From Trichaptum fuscoviolaceum (taxonomy: Eukaryota > Basidiomycota > Agaricomycetes > Hymenochaetales > Trichaptaceae), in the NCBI GenBank assembly GCA_910574455.1, contig CAJSYZ010000004.1:3544599-3608598 (forward strand): 64,000 bases of DNA. The letters run 5' to 3'. The position numbers and the translations under genes are program-made. Shown in pieces: positions 1 through 11,300 of this stretch. The notes below the pieces were generated by a model that was not told the origin of the DNA, did no database searches, and saw nothing but the letters and a program-made list of their open reading frames with translations. The first letter of the stretch is position 1. Each line of letters begins with the position of its first letter.

Positions 1-444
1 GATGTGACGTTTGTGCGTCCCTGTACACGTGTAATAGACGTTTAGACTGTCTCATGCGGTGGATCGACAACGATAACAATTTGAATATGCTCTTTGTCAT
101 TTTATGTCTGCGACCGCAACTTATCCTTTGTCTCGCATTCTCGCTCGCGTACGCGTTCATACTACTGCGAGGCAGAAGTCGCCGATTCCCTACTGAAAGT
201 GTTCTGAGATAGTCGGTTTCTGAGTCCGCGTCCTTGCAAAATGCATGCAATAGAACGAGTTTCATAACTTGTGCTGGTGCATTAAAGTTCGTATTGCAGA
301 AATTAGTAAGTGTAGAAGCGACTTGCTTCTGTAATATTAGGAGCGCAGCCAACTATCTGCATTCGTGCATGCTGGTACAGCGCCCACGGGCCTCTAAAAG
401 GCTGCATTGCACTTTGACCGCAACGTCCTTCATCTCTTTTCATC

Positions 445-495
<51 letters not shown>

Positions 496-526
496 TGTTC
501 TGTATCTTTCGCTCGCGCCCACTGCC
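1..526. other. Upstream region with CT microsatellite
   Basis: No gene is supported here. The notable part is a (CT)n tract at about 452-482, ending some 45 bp before the start codon of the next gene. Pyrimidine-rich stretches of this kind are common in fungal promoters and 5' UTRs. Open frames crossing it give only Ser-Leu or Arg-Glu repeats and are artefacts. Confidence 0.6.
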
Positions 527-1278
527 ATGGACAACGTCGCCGTCCTCCCTCCTGTTCCCCGCCGTCGTCTGCGGGACGACGTACGGGAGTTCTTGAAGGT
601 CATCGCGCGCCTCGCGCTCGTCGCTGCCCCGACCGAAATCGGGCGTCTGGTGAAGGGCCCCGTGGAATACCTGTGGAAGAGGGCGACGGTGAGTGTTCTG
701 CACTGCAGAGAGGGCTCTGTTACTGACCAGTCTCTGCACGTTAGACGGGGAAAGCGCACCGCGAGAAGCTGGTGCAGTTCCGCATCCGCGCGCAGACCCT
801 GCTAACGAGGATGGAGGGCTTCCCCATTCATCCCTCCCGCGCGACGCAGTGGGCGAACCTCACTGGCGACATCACCAGGTTCCTACATGAATATGAGGAA
901 TATGTATCGTGGGGTGGGTGGAAGTGCTTCCTGCGCAAGAACATCCTCAAGCGCGCACGCGACCGGGCGGAGGATGAGCTCGACAGTCTCGAGCACAGCG
1001 AGGAGGTACGTGTGCCAAATTTTGAATCCTTATTGGCTCTACCACTGACTTCTTCCTCGTTGCCTGTTCTATAGGCAGAACTGGAGTACGGGGAGCACGC
1101 AGCGCAGGCGGAGGCGCTGGCGCTCGCGCACGCGCAGGCGGACGCGATCGAAGCCCTTACGGCTGAGAACGCCCGCCGACAGGAAGCGGAGGCTGCCATG
1201 AGCGCGAGACTCGCGAGCATGGACGCCAAGCTCGACGCGCTCGTGTCGCGGGGTGAAAAGGTCGCCGTCCCCGCGTAA
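527..1278 (+). CDS. Hypothetical 208-aa protein with C-terminal coiled coil
   Basis: Three exons splice cleanly: 527-688, 745-1005 and 1075-1278, all in phase 0, with introns of 56 and 69 bp (GT...AG). The 208-residue product starts MDNVAVLPPVPRRRLRDDV. Its middle part is aromatic and basic (YVSWGGWKCFLRKNILKRA). The last ~65 residues are an Ala/Glu-rich heptad-like helix, probably a coiled coil. There is no signal peptide or membrane segment. I do not recognise the family; similar short helical orphan proteins are common in mushrooms. The start was chosen because the ATG lies in a good context (GCCATGG) just after the CT tract. The gene model is well supported; the function is unknown. Confidence 0.7.
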
Positions 1279-1313
1279 GTAGTGTCTCTTCTTCGTTCTC
1301 GCCGTGGCTTCTC

Positions 1314-1470
1314 TTCCCTGTTTGCGCAATGCACGTTCGCCTCCGATTCTCCGTCGCCGTATCGTTTGTACATTCCATGTCCCATCGTCTTCTGTTCCCT
1401 GTTTGCGCAATGGACGTTCGCCTCCGATTCTCCGTCTCCGTATCGTCTGTACATTCCATGTCCCATCTGC
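1314..1470. repeat. 81-bp tandem duplication in the 3' flank
   Basis: Two adjacent copies of an 81-bp unit begin at 1314 and 1395 with TTCCCTGTTTGCGCAATG and differ at only a few bases. They lie just after the stop codon of the preceding gene, probably in its 3' UTR. The rest of 1471-1932 shows nothing else recognisable. Confidence 0.8.
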
Positions 1471-1932
1471 TTTCGTGCACTTGTTTTCGTTACCGCTGTT
1501 ACCTCGCTGTTACTGTCTTGTTATATGAACTGTGTCTGTGCTTTCACTGTTTTCACGCAAATGAAGATGCACTGCTTGTCTTGTTACTTCATACCTATAT
1601 ATTAGTATCCGAACTCTGTACACGCAATCAAATGTATATAGACCTGTATCTATTAAATCGCGAATGTAAACTAGTGAACCCTTGTACATCACTCTACACC
1701 TATATACTGCGCAATCCTATGTCTTCCTCACTGTCTTGCGAATGACATCGTTTTACCTCGCATTCCGGATATGCTGAGTATGCCTCACTTGACCAGGATA
1801 CTCACTCATGTGTGCTTAGGTCGCAATTCCTTACAGCACGAAGCTTCCGCTAGTGTTTTTCGAATCCGAACTGACCGCTTTCAATTCCGGTAAACGACTT
1901 CTACTATACACAACATTATAACGCCAGCATTC

Positions 1933-4672
1933 TCACTGTGAAGGAGGGCCGAGAGCGACTGCTCTTATCCTCGTGATCGAAGCCCTGCCGAAAAGTAATG
2001 CCTCCTTCTTCTTATCAGATTTACGCTTCTTGCAATAGATACCAGAACGAATACGCTCGTCGCCTCTGTGCGAATGCGATGGATAAACGACGGTACTCTT
2101 CAACTCACCACTGAGGACTACCGCACAGTCATCTCGCAAATTAGGTAGGCAAGGTTCCAGGCTCGCAACCGGTACGAACTCCTCTCTCAGACTGGAGCCC
2201 TCCTTCGTCCTATACGCAAGCCTGATAACACGTGATTGCACGTCCACCTCCGTGTGCGTCGTTGTCCAAGCAACTTTTCCGTCCACATTTCGAGGTTCTT
2301 TGCAGGCCGCCTTGAAGCGTAACACAACATGGAAGTCCTTTATCAAGGGTAACACGCTCAAGTCTAACAGAAAGGAAGTCAATTCACTTTCACTGCCGAC
2401 GTCTCTGCCTTGCATTGCTTCGCTTGCATGTCCTTCATCTCGCACTCGCTCGCGGCTGCTTTCACTGTCTCTCAGCGCCTTCGAGTGACTGTTCCCGCTG
2501 TAATATTCTTCGAATCGACGGACAATGGACTTCAGCCTGCCCGGCCATGTTCCATCCAGTCGCCTGAAAGTACTCCTACTCAGATGAAACAGCGGAAGAG
2601 TAAGCGCTCAGTTTCGTCGCGAATCTCGGTTAACTCACATAGAAATAACCAGATGTGGAGGAACGCTAGTCACTTGTGTGCTATGGTGCACAGTGACTAG
2701 CGCGTCGCCCTTGCCATTGCTACCCACGAAATGAGCAAAGGTCTTGTACATTCCGTGGGAGACAAAGACGATGTGATTGTCCGTTGACAACCCGTCCATG
2801 TACGAAAGTCCGTCACTAGCCGTCCATTGTTTCTCCGAACGGCTGACGAACAAACGAAATCTTTTCCTCACGTCTTCGATGTCTGGCACGGGTACGTGAT
2901 CCAACGTCAGCCAGTCCTCCCTAACATTATCCATAAATACACGGAGCGTTTGTCCTCCACAATGAAATGGACTTACGTCGAGACCAGGTCCTTCGCTGCA
3001 AATTCTCCGTAATCATCGCCAACCACTTCCACGAAGAACATTCGCTCATCTACATCGACGCCTCGAACGTGTCCAAAGCGATTGCGAACGAGGACGAAGA
3101 CAATTTTGTGCATCATCCTATGACGCGCTCGTACATGTGCGACATCCAGTACGGAAGGCTTAGAAGGCAAGAGCACGCGTGCTTGTACTCGTGAAGTCGT
3201 TTCAAGGAATGCCTTCAGTATGCACCACTTTGCGAATTCGTAAGCGATACAGTCAATCTTAAAACAACAGGACATCACACACCTGTTTCATGCGTTCGGG
3301 GCTAAACACCGTTACGAACTCCTCAGTTGGTTTTGATCGCACGACAATCCCCTGCATGCCCTTGAAAATACCGAGTCGTACGTCCACACAGCACCCCACT
3401 TGCAGTACGCGATCGACCTCCTCCAACGTAAACTCAGAGACACTGAGAATCCAGTCGTCCACGCACTCTTCCTCAACGTCCACAACGGCAGTCCGCTCGG
3501 TTCTACTGCGCACGCGGCCCCTGTACTCGACGTCGTCCCCAAACCTGACGAACACCATATCCCCAGCGTGCAAAAACGCACGGTTCGTTTCCATGAGTGT
3601 CCGGATTCCCGCTAATGTGAATAGGGATACTTCGGCTGCCGTTGGTTCGTAATGCTGCACGTAATGGCGAGCCATTACCCTCAAATACTGCAACCCATTC
3701 CTGAAGAACACTCGACCATCACGCGTCAAGTATGTGTCTGGTAATGGACCTTCGAATACATCGAACTCATTACCAGAAGCAGATAAGGGTACGGTCTGCA
3801 GGTCAAATAACGCGGGTTCAGGTCTGTCGGACGACCTTAGCTCATCCTCCTGCAAATTCTCCTTCGGTAAGCGTGGAACGACTTGCAGGATGATCACGTC
3901 CGTCCCCAACTCCGCCTGGTATACGCGCGCAATGTCGCCCTTCGAGAAGCCGCGCACAATCTTCACCCAAGAGCCTATCTGAAAGTCTTGCTTTAACAGT
4001 CTGCGGCCTTCGATGAAGTGTCCGATGTCATCCGATTCATTCACAGACAGTCGGTACAAACGCCTATGGACGTAGGCAGTCGATACCAGCGATACACGCG
4101 CTCGAAGTGTTTCTACAGCCTTACTTCCCTCTGGAGCACAAACATAGACTCTTCCCTGCAAACCTGCAAAGGAGTGTGCTCGCATGCTTTCAGGCAAAAG
4201 CTCATTCATACGCGATGCCGTGTCCCACTCTGTACCGACCTTATGATAAACAAGACGTTAGCAGTGATGGATACCATCAGAATTACAGACACCTACTCTT
4301 ACCGGTACTAACCAGTACTCATTCAAGGGCAATTGGCGCTTCTCTTTCGACGTCGTCACCAAGGCGTTTCCGACCTTGTATCGCTTTGCGATTCGCTCGG
4401 CCTCTTGCACTTCCCAGTCGCCTTCGCGCTCCATAGCAAGATCACTCACAAAATTTGAAGGTCGAATGTCGTCATCCGCCTCGTCCTCGACGACGAATAC
4501 TGCACAGCAACTATAAGCTTCATGCGACACTCATGGCTGATCACTGACCTTCGCCATCGGAGCTCCACTCATCTACGTCGTCGTCCTCGCTGTCAACCTG
4601 TGCTTCGATATCGATGAATTGTCTCACTTCCTGACTGCTAGCGACTTTTCTACGTTTCTTGCTATCCGTCAT
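1933..4672 (-). CDS. Spt5-like transcription elongation factor (NGN/KOW protein)
   Basis: Multi-exon gene read right to left. Exons 4672-4549, 4499-4303 and 4239-3283 join in frame. Further exons lie at about 3230-2980, 2925-2650 and 2445-1933, with less certain borders. The N-terminus is acidic after a basic start (MTDSKKRRKVASSQEV). It is followed by a segment that fits an NGN domain (WLVPVGTEWD...RVYVCAPEG) and a clear Spt5-type KOW motif (GSWVKIVRGFSKGDIARVYQ), with a second KOW-like segment near 3330 (VDVRLGIFKGMQGIVV). Spt5 is a nuclear elongation factor that pairs with Spt4 on RNA polymerase II. At roughly 790 residues this product is shorter and more divergent than housekeeping Spt5, and I see no C-terminal repeat tail, so it is probably a lineage-specific paralogue. 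It is divergent from the small gene at 4938, 265 bp away. Part of it is duplicated at 16282. Confidence 0.7.
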
Positions 4673-4937
4673 GTTCAACACGGCACAGTGTGTACGCTAT
4701 GGACCGCGAACACATAATGATGATAAACATCACGTGAGTACGGCAAGTACCGATCACTACGAGTATGGGAACTACCGCACCTGCCCAATGAAGCTGCTGC
4801 CGGAACCACGGGAACGCTAAAGCGCTGATAAGCGCCACAAAGGAAAGCATTCTGAGGGCCGCTACATAAAATGCGAAGCAAGCTGTTCCTCTGCCATATT
4901 TCCCAACTCACTGCAATCCATCCGTGAACACCGAACG

Positions 4938-5467
4938 ATGTCTGACTCTGTTGTATTCCACGTTAGTTTCCCCGTCCAGCACCTCATACCCGTGCTAACC
5001 GACTTTCTCAGTGCCACGCAATGCCTCCCGGTTTCCAACAGGACATGCTAACTGGTTCCGTACGTCGTCTCCTACCTAGCTTAGTTCTGCTCATTATAAC
5101 GAGCAATTGTATACACCAGGTCACGGCGGTTACCCTGCCGGCGGGCCAGTCCACGCTGGAGTTCCACATCTACTATGCTGGAGCAGTCTATCAATTTCGC
5201 GTCGCCCGCTGCCACGCTCCGCAACAAGCGCACGAACCATCCCAACCGATTTTCAACGGTACGAATGCCGTAAATAGTGCTGCCGTACCGCGTCACCTGC
5301 ACCAGCATCATGTACCGAACCCAAGCAATCACTACTTCCACAACACATCACCGTATGCTCAGCAGGCCATTACACCCCCCCAACAGTACACAAACCAACA
5401 TATATTCAGTCCACACGGGAACAACATCACTAACGCCAATAACTTCGCCGTCGGTGACCGTTTCTGA
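4938..5467 (+). CDS. Small orphan protein, paralogue A
   Basis: Proposed exons are 4938-4961 (24 nt), 5012-5059 (48 nt) and 5120-5467, all phase 0, with introns carrying CTAAC branch sites. The ~139-residue product begins MSDSVVFH. After the second intron it reads LPAGQSTLEFHIYYAGAVYQ and then becomes His/Asn/Gln-rich. Exon lengths and the core pattern (Gly...Phe/Leu...Gly-x-x-Tyr-x-x-Arg/Leu) match the gene at 6897, so the two look like diverged paralogues. Copy A lacks the C-terminal ~85 residues of copy B and may be truncated. I know of no function. The gene diverges from the Spt5-like gene and may share its promoter region. Confidence 0.5.
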
Positions 5468-5800
5468 AAGACGGCTCGAGGTCAAATCTGTCCCCACCCT
5501 AGAAATTTGTTCACACGCTATAGCTGCGAGTTCCTTTCTTCCTGTACCATTATCTAGATCACATATGTATTCCTGCGAAAATTCCAACTCGCCTGAAGAA
5601 AGTGGTAAGCCTATAACAATTACTGGCTTATCGGAGTAAATTGCTATGTAAAACAACCCGCCCAAATTCCGCTCCGGCTCTGACCCGCAAGCGACTACGT
5701 CGATCTTCATCTATACGGCAAATCGATTCATTCTACTCTCAGCATTCCTTCGAACCACAGTCTTGGAATGTAGCCTGGTTTGTTCAATTACAACAAATCA
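5468..5800. other. No gene recognised
   Basis: The stretch between paralogue A and the DUF6570 remnant contains only short open frames with no recognisable motif. It could be a decayed 3' portion of gene A, but I see no similarity to the C-terminus of paralogue B. Confidence 0.4.
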
Positions 5801-5802
5801 AG

Positions 5803-5972
5803 ATGCAAGTCGTGCTTGACGATGCTGGAGCAGATGCTGATTGCCTTGCAATTTGCAAATTCTTATCTCTTCAAGCTCCTCCACCGGAATGGTCACATTT
5901 GTGATACGGATACGTCGCAGGGCGTCTTCGCAGGCAATGTTACAACTTTGCCATTTAACAATGTGCAGGTAC
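5803..5972 (+). pseudogene. Remnant of a Helitron protein (DUF6570 segment)
   Basis: The translation reads EQMLIALQFANSYLFKLLHR followed by ...GNVTTLPFNN. This matches, in the same order, the segment EQMLIALQFARCYVFKLFPR...GNVTTFPLNN in the Helitron gene on the opposite strand near 13430-13300. At the DNA level the two are recognisably similar but diverged. Neither flank continues the protein, so this is a short decayed piece of another Helitron copy. Confidence 0.75.
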
Positions 5973-6090
5973 AACAAAGACAAGCTTTGCAATTGCGAAC
6001 ACCACCTGTTTTCCATCCTGCTGCAAGCCACTGGTCAATGACGATGGCCTTCGCATACAAATGCAGTACTCCTCTGCTGTTTGTTCCAGC

Positions 6091-6420
6091 AAGCAATTGG
6101 AATAGACGTAGAGATCTGTCTCTGATACATTAAGAAGATCCAAGGTCCAAGCAACACAAGGCTCAACGATATACATCTCCGCATTGAACGCCGACCAGCA
6201 CATTGGCTCCTAGCCAATAAAGTACAGCATGTACGCTCCCTGGGCCGTATCATCTGTTTCAGTAAGAAATTGGAATAAATGTAGAGATCTGTCTCTGATT
6301 CATTAAGAAGACCGAAGGTCCAAGCAACACATGGCAGAACGATATCCATCTCTGCATTGAACGCCACACAGCACATTGGCTCCTATGCAATAATGTACAG
6401 TATGTACAGTCCCTGGGGAA
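6091..6420. repeat. ~173-bp direct tandem repeat
   Basis: Two tandem copies start at about 6091 and 6264. Both contain GTAGAGATCTGTCTCTGAT, AAGGTCCAAGCAACACA and CAGCACATTGGCTCCTA and both end near GTACNNTCCCTGGG. They are about 85-90% alike by eye. Open frames on the minus strand repeat with the DNA and do not look like a real protein. Confidence 0.8.
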
Positions 6421-6896
6421 TGGCTTCAACATTTCGATCGACGCCACTATCGAGCTTGCGTCGCCAAACGATTGGGGTAACGAAAAAAAAAGTGAATTTC
6501 ATTCACTACTCCCCTGAACGACAGATCTCAACACAGAACGTCAACAAAGGCTTATGCACACCACGTATGTTGCTCGGCCACGCCCTGCGCTATCACACCC
6601 TCAGATTAGCTGTGACAGGCGTCAGATCGAGGGTCGACCACGGGCGTAACTGTCCACCTTAGTAGTATCGTACGGGATTGACCGAGACCCAGGGCCCCCC
6701 TCGTATGCATAGAGAGTCCATACGAATCTAGCGGCCCAATCTCTATCTGAGAAAGCGCAAGAACAAAATATAGCTGCGCATTACACGAGTACCGTACCGC
6801 TCCCCCAGCGACTTATTTCAACGCGTCGAGAGACATCTGGCGGCGGTCTAAAACCCATTCTTCCCCACCCTCCTCACCGTTCACATCACAGAGAAA
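6421..6896. other. Intergenic, probable promoter of the 6897 gene
   Basis: No coding evidence. The stretch includes an A(8) run at 6484-6491. A pyrimidine-rich stretch (TTCTTCCCCACCCTCCTCACC) lies just before the start codon at 6897, as is common in basidiomycete 5' UTRs. Confidence 0.4.
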
Positions 6897-7685
6897 ATGG
6901 AAGACACGCATACCATCCATGTAAGTTTCCGTGCTGTACTCGCGACTAGTGACTTATCCATCCCTAAGCTTCTCGTCGAAGCTGGTACGATTGCACAAAA
7001 TAAGATCGTTCTCAAAGTATGTGCCTCGCCCACTCCCGTCTCTCTCACTAACGTCCGCACAGCTGGAGCACAGCGTGAAAGTCAACGGCGAAGAAGAGAT
7101 AGACCTTGCGCTGTTCGAGTTCCAGGGACGAACTTATCGACTTGCGTCCCGGTCCACTGCAGCCCAGGCTGACGAGCCTCCCGCATTGGAACCCATCGTC
7201 GAGGACGCTCCACGTCGCGTAAACGACTGTCCCATTTGCGGGGACCCAGCCTGTCTGTACGCAGCAATTCTTCGTGACATGCGCAACGGTCCCCCTCCGT
7301 ATCTCGCACAGAACCTGCATACCTGCACGACTGACGTACGTCAGCAAGGCCTCACGTTGCCCGATGGTGAAGTGACCGTCACCAACGTCACTGAGAACCC
7401 GACGGGCGACAACGCAGGGAAAAGCCATATCGACATGGATTTCGCCGCAGGCGAGCGTTCGATTGTACGCCTCCATACTTCCTCTACACCTCACACTTAC
7501 ACATGGCATGACCGTAGAGGCCAACCCCGCCTCGTCGTTGAGCACCAGGGCCGAGGACTCATGCACGTCCGCTGCGGAAATCCGGTAAGCCATCATCGAC
7601 GTCAATTCCTTGTCGGCCGCTCACTTTAATGCAGGGCGAGCATATCCTGATTCCTAACAATACGCGTTTCATACTGCCTGTCTGA
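6897..7685 (+). CDS. Small orphan protein, paralogue B
   Basis: Four exons join in phase 0: 6897-6920 (24 nt), 6969-7016 (48 nt), 7063-7584 and 7635-7685, giving 214 residues. The start is MEDTHTIH and the core is EIDLALFEFQGRTYRLASRS. A Cys-rich patch (DCPICGDPAC) could bind a metal. The C-terminus ends ILIPNNTRFILPV. The first two exons are exactly as long as those of the gene at 4938, and the core has the same spacing of Gly, Tyr and Arg, supporting common descent. There is no signal peptide or membrane helix. The family is unknown to me. The gene sits between the Spt5-like gene and the Helitron, so it could be a host gene or element cargo. Confidence 0.6.
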
Positions 7686-8378
7686 ATATACAGAACATAG
7701 TTAGCGTTTCCTTGCTCACTAACGAAATTAGATCCTCCCTTATGTAAACACAAAGCCTTTCACTGTAACCTAGAGAAATTATTCAAAAATATTTCAACAT
7801 TTCTGTTCCCTTATGCCATACAAATGTACAACCTTTTCCCATTGACATATACGAGCGTCCGCTGGAACAATACTGCTGTAAGTTCGCCAATATGTAAGTC
7901 TTGCGACTGCGTACTGCAAATCATTCAAGCCTACATCCTGCGACATCCAACGGCCTTTCCCTGCGCTTCCCAGATTTAAGATCAACGTCGTTGCCTATAC
8001 TGTGTGTATCGGGTTCATCGCGCTATATCACTCGTCAAACAAGTGCTTCGCCCGAGTCGTCTTTACAATCGCAACTCCCTTTCTGCTATCCACCCATCGT
8101 ACGAGAGATCGGAACCCGTTCTTCGATTCCACACCTTTCCTGTGGCACGATGAGCGTGAGAGTCTGACGAGCTCAAGTTTCCCACACGTCTCCTGCCATA
8201 CTCACTCAAGCTTGCAGCTCTTTGGCTCCCTTTCCTTTCTTCTCCACTTACCATCATGAGACTTGTAGCGCACGTTAATACAAGCATTTGTACATTGTCC
8301 CTGTCGTACATGAGACTCTCTATAATGTAGTTAACAATGAATACAATACAAAGTGAACCATAGATATGTCTCTCGACG
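7686..8378. other. Helitron 3' flank, no gene recognised
   Basis: This AT-richer stretch lies downstream of the Helitron gene on the minus strand and of paralogue B on the plus strand. The Helitron 3' terminus (hairpin plus CTRR) should lie here or further left, but I could not fix it by eye. Confidence 0.4.
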
Positions 8379-11300
8379 TCAAAAACCTTCCATACGCCGA
8401 CGAGCAACAGCTTCCTCGTCCTCCCATCTTATCTTCGTCTCCCTGTCTAAAACGTCAAGACGATAATCCTCGTTTCGAAGCATTTCATTTGGATGTTGTG
8501 TGAATAGTTTGTCCTCGAAATCGCCAATTAATCGAACGTTAGCAGCACCCGGACTGCGCGACAAAGCGACGTACGCATTGAACGGAGTGAGAGCGAAGCT
8601 CGGAGGCTTTCGAATGTCAATGAGCACGTTCGGGATCGTTTGTCCTTGCGCTCTGTAGTCTGTGAAAGCATACGCTGCAGTCAGGGGGAATTGACGACGT
8701 CTAACGGTGATTTTACGTCCACGAGTGCTAGAATCAATACTGAACGTCTTCTCCAGCGGCACAACTGGAATCACTCCCGCTGGAAGACCGGGTAGAGCGA
8801 CCGCCCTCGTCCTATCCAACTTCACCAGAATGTACGCGGGTAAGCGCTTCAACTTCACCACACCAGTCCCACGTCTCTCGATGTCGTCTTCACTGTGTAG
8901 CACGATGTCATGCACAACGCCCCTCGCCCCGTTTGTTATGTCGGCATCCGTGCTGACATTGAAGGTCACCATCGCCTTCATACCTATTGCAATCTCCAAA
9001 ACGTCCTGCATCACTTTTCCCGCTTTCTTCCTACGCACCGCCAGCCTTTCATCCTTGGCTAGCCGATGTCCTTGATAACGGTCCTCCGCACGGCATATAT
9101 ACAAAGTCGCTCCTGCCAGCGCACAGTGACTTCTCAGTGCTTCCGCATTCCAGGGCTTCCGTACCGCATGACGTGGTGTGATCAACACAGCCGACCTCCA
9201 CGGTTCGCAACTGAAGTCAGTAGGCGGACAATCCGGACTCGTGATGATGAGCGACCTCAGCTTCCTCAGATGATGTGTCCTACAATTTCCATATCGCGCG
9301 TGCTGTAGGAGGTCGTGCCAATGTCGGTCCGTCACCCTCACCTGCTTCTTCAACCTCACGACAGTCCGGAACTGTTCATACAACCGCCTCCCGTCAGCAC
9401 ACCTATCGTCACGGTCCCTTCCCTGAAAGTCTGCGAACAAAGCCACGGACACCCCGGCCGCAACTGGCGGAAATTGATGAAAGTCTCCAAATAATATAAC
9501 GTTCATGCCTCCGAACGGACGTCCACTGTGATTCTCCGGTTGATCAGCTTTCGCTCGCGTTATCACCGTGTCCATCTCCGCAAAAAACGAGGATGCCACC
9601 ATTGACACTTCGTCAACAATGAGGAACTTGGCCTCTCCAAGAGTTCGAGCGAGCCTCGCTATCGTCTCTGCGGATTGATCTGCAGCACGCCCACTTCGAG
9701 GCATGGATGTCAACGTGTGCAATGTCTGTCCCTCAATCAAGGACGCAGCCACACCTGTGTACGCGGCTTTCCGAAGCCAATGCTTCACGTTTAAACTCTC
9801 GAACAAGCTGGTGATTGTCTGGATGACCTTCGACTTCCCCACACCTCCTTCACCACTCACAACCATCAAAAGCGGTTCTGGATCCATTCCCCTCATGCAT
9901 CTTCGTACCTGGTCATTAACGATATCAAACGCACGTCTCTGCTCCTCAAACAATTCGGAAGGATCCACGGACGCCATGATATCCTCCGCGACTTCCACTC
10001 CCTCGCCTCCAACATAGTTGACTGTCCCCAATCCGTCGTCCGCGACTGCGTCCACTCGTCGAACCACTCCCTCGTCCGCTATGTCAACGTCCATGCGTTC
10101 CTCATCTCCCTCCTGCGCATTAGAGAGAGCGTTCTGCCATTCCGTGACTATACGATAGTCATCAGCACTTCCGATACGTGCTGCCATCGTCCCGTCCGTC
10201 GCAGTTGAACCGTGCTGGAAAACTCCAGCGAGAGTCCCTACTCGAATGGCCTCCAATCCGTGCATGTACTCCCCACCGATCTGCTCCGTACGGCTTATAA
10301 TCTCATCCTCAGCGTCGGTGTCGAAATGTCCCGCAACATCGACAGTCTCATGTACATCCTCCACTTCCCATTCACGCTCAGATATCTCGCGCCCCACATG
10401 CTCCTCAGCCCTCTCCTTCTCCCGTTCTCTTGTAGCTGCGTCACTCGTTTCATAGTAGTAGTCGATATTCTGTACAATATCTACCGCACGTTTGCCCGCG
10501 TTCGAAATAAAGAGTTCATACGTGTCCTTCCAACTCGAATCACGAGTCTTCAAGTCGTTCGGTTTCCGCCACGGCTTCAGAAGCATTAGCATAGACGCAC
10601 AGTATAGAGCATTCTCCGCGCTCTTTGGTAAAAAGTGTTTCCCTTGCACGGTCGGTAGTGTGTTGTGACCCACGCTTCGCAAGCGTCGACACTTCCCCTC
10701 ATATTTAGCATGTGCGTCCAAGTACCGGAAGACTTCATTCCGCGGCCGACCACGCTGACGACCAGCACTTGCTACCTGATCACCACTATCTTCAGCTGTG
10801 CGCCGGCCGGCCCTGGCGGCAACTGGGGCCTCGTATGTGTCAAGCAAGAAATCGAGGACACTCATGTTCTCCATCTCGATCGGACGTAATGCGTAGTCTT
10901 CCACTTGGCCCGCAGCATGGAATCCACCCTGAGCATTCGGTGACAATGTTACACGCTCCTATAAGTAAGTCAGTCGAGTCCGTAGATGAGTACAGAAATC
11001 ACACTAACATTCTCCTCGTCCTCGCCTCCGCGCACAAGCAAGTCATCACTGCGTTCATCTCCTACTTGTGCCTCACCGCTGAACTCTCTAAACGACCGTT
11101 TCAGGGCAGAGACAAACGACGTCCAAAATATAGGTGTATAATTATGGCTCCGGAATGAATCTCCCCAGCCCATCAAGTAACTGATAACCTGTGGCCCGCT
11201 GAGTTCCTGCTCCCTGTTCAAAGTCGTGAGACAGCGGGACAATAGCAGACGGTGATTATTTCTTGCGTCCAAGGCCTGCTGACTCTGGTCTTCATGGTAC

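Noticed and set aside
407..805. Ser/Leu-rich protein starting upstream of 527
   Set aside because: The N-terminal part is only the translation of the CT microsatellite; the real start is the ATG at 527.
1069..1480. Minus-strand proteins with RRRYGDGESEANVHCANRE-type repeats
   Set aside because: They are antisense to the coiled-coil gene and to an 81-bp tandem repeat in its 3' flank.
5021..5467. Apparent signal peptide in the frame starting MPPGFQQDMLTGSVRRLLPS
   Set aside because: The hydrophobic stretch comes from translating an intron (5060-5119 with GTACGT...CCAG). The spliced model, supported by the same exon lengths in the gene at 6897, has no signal peptide.
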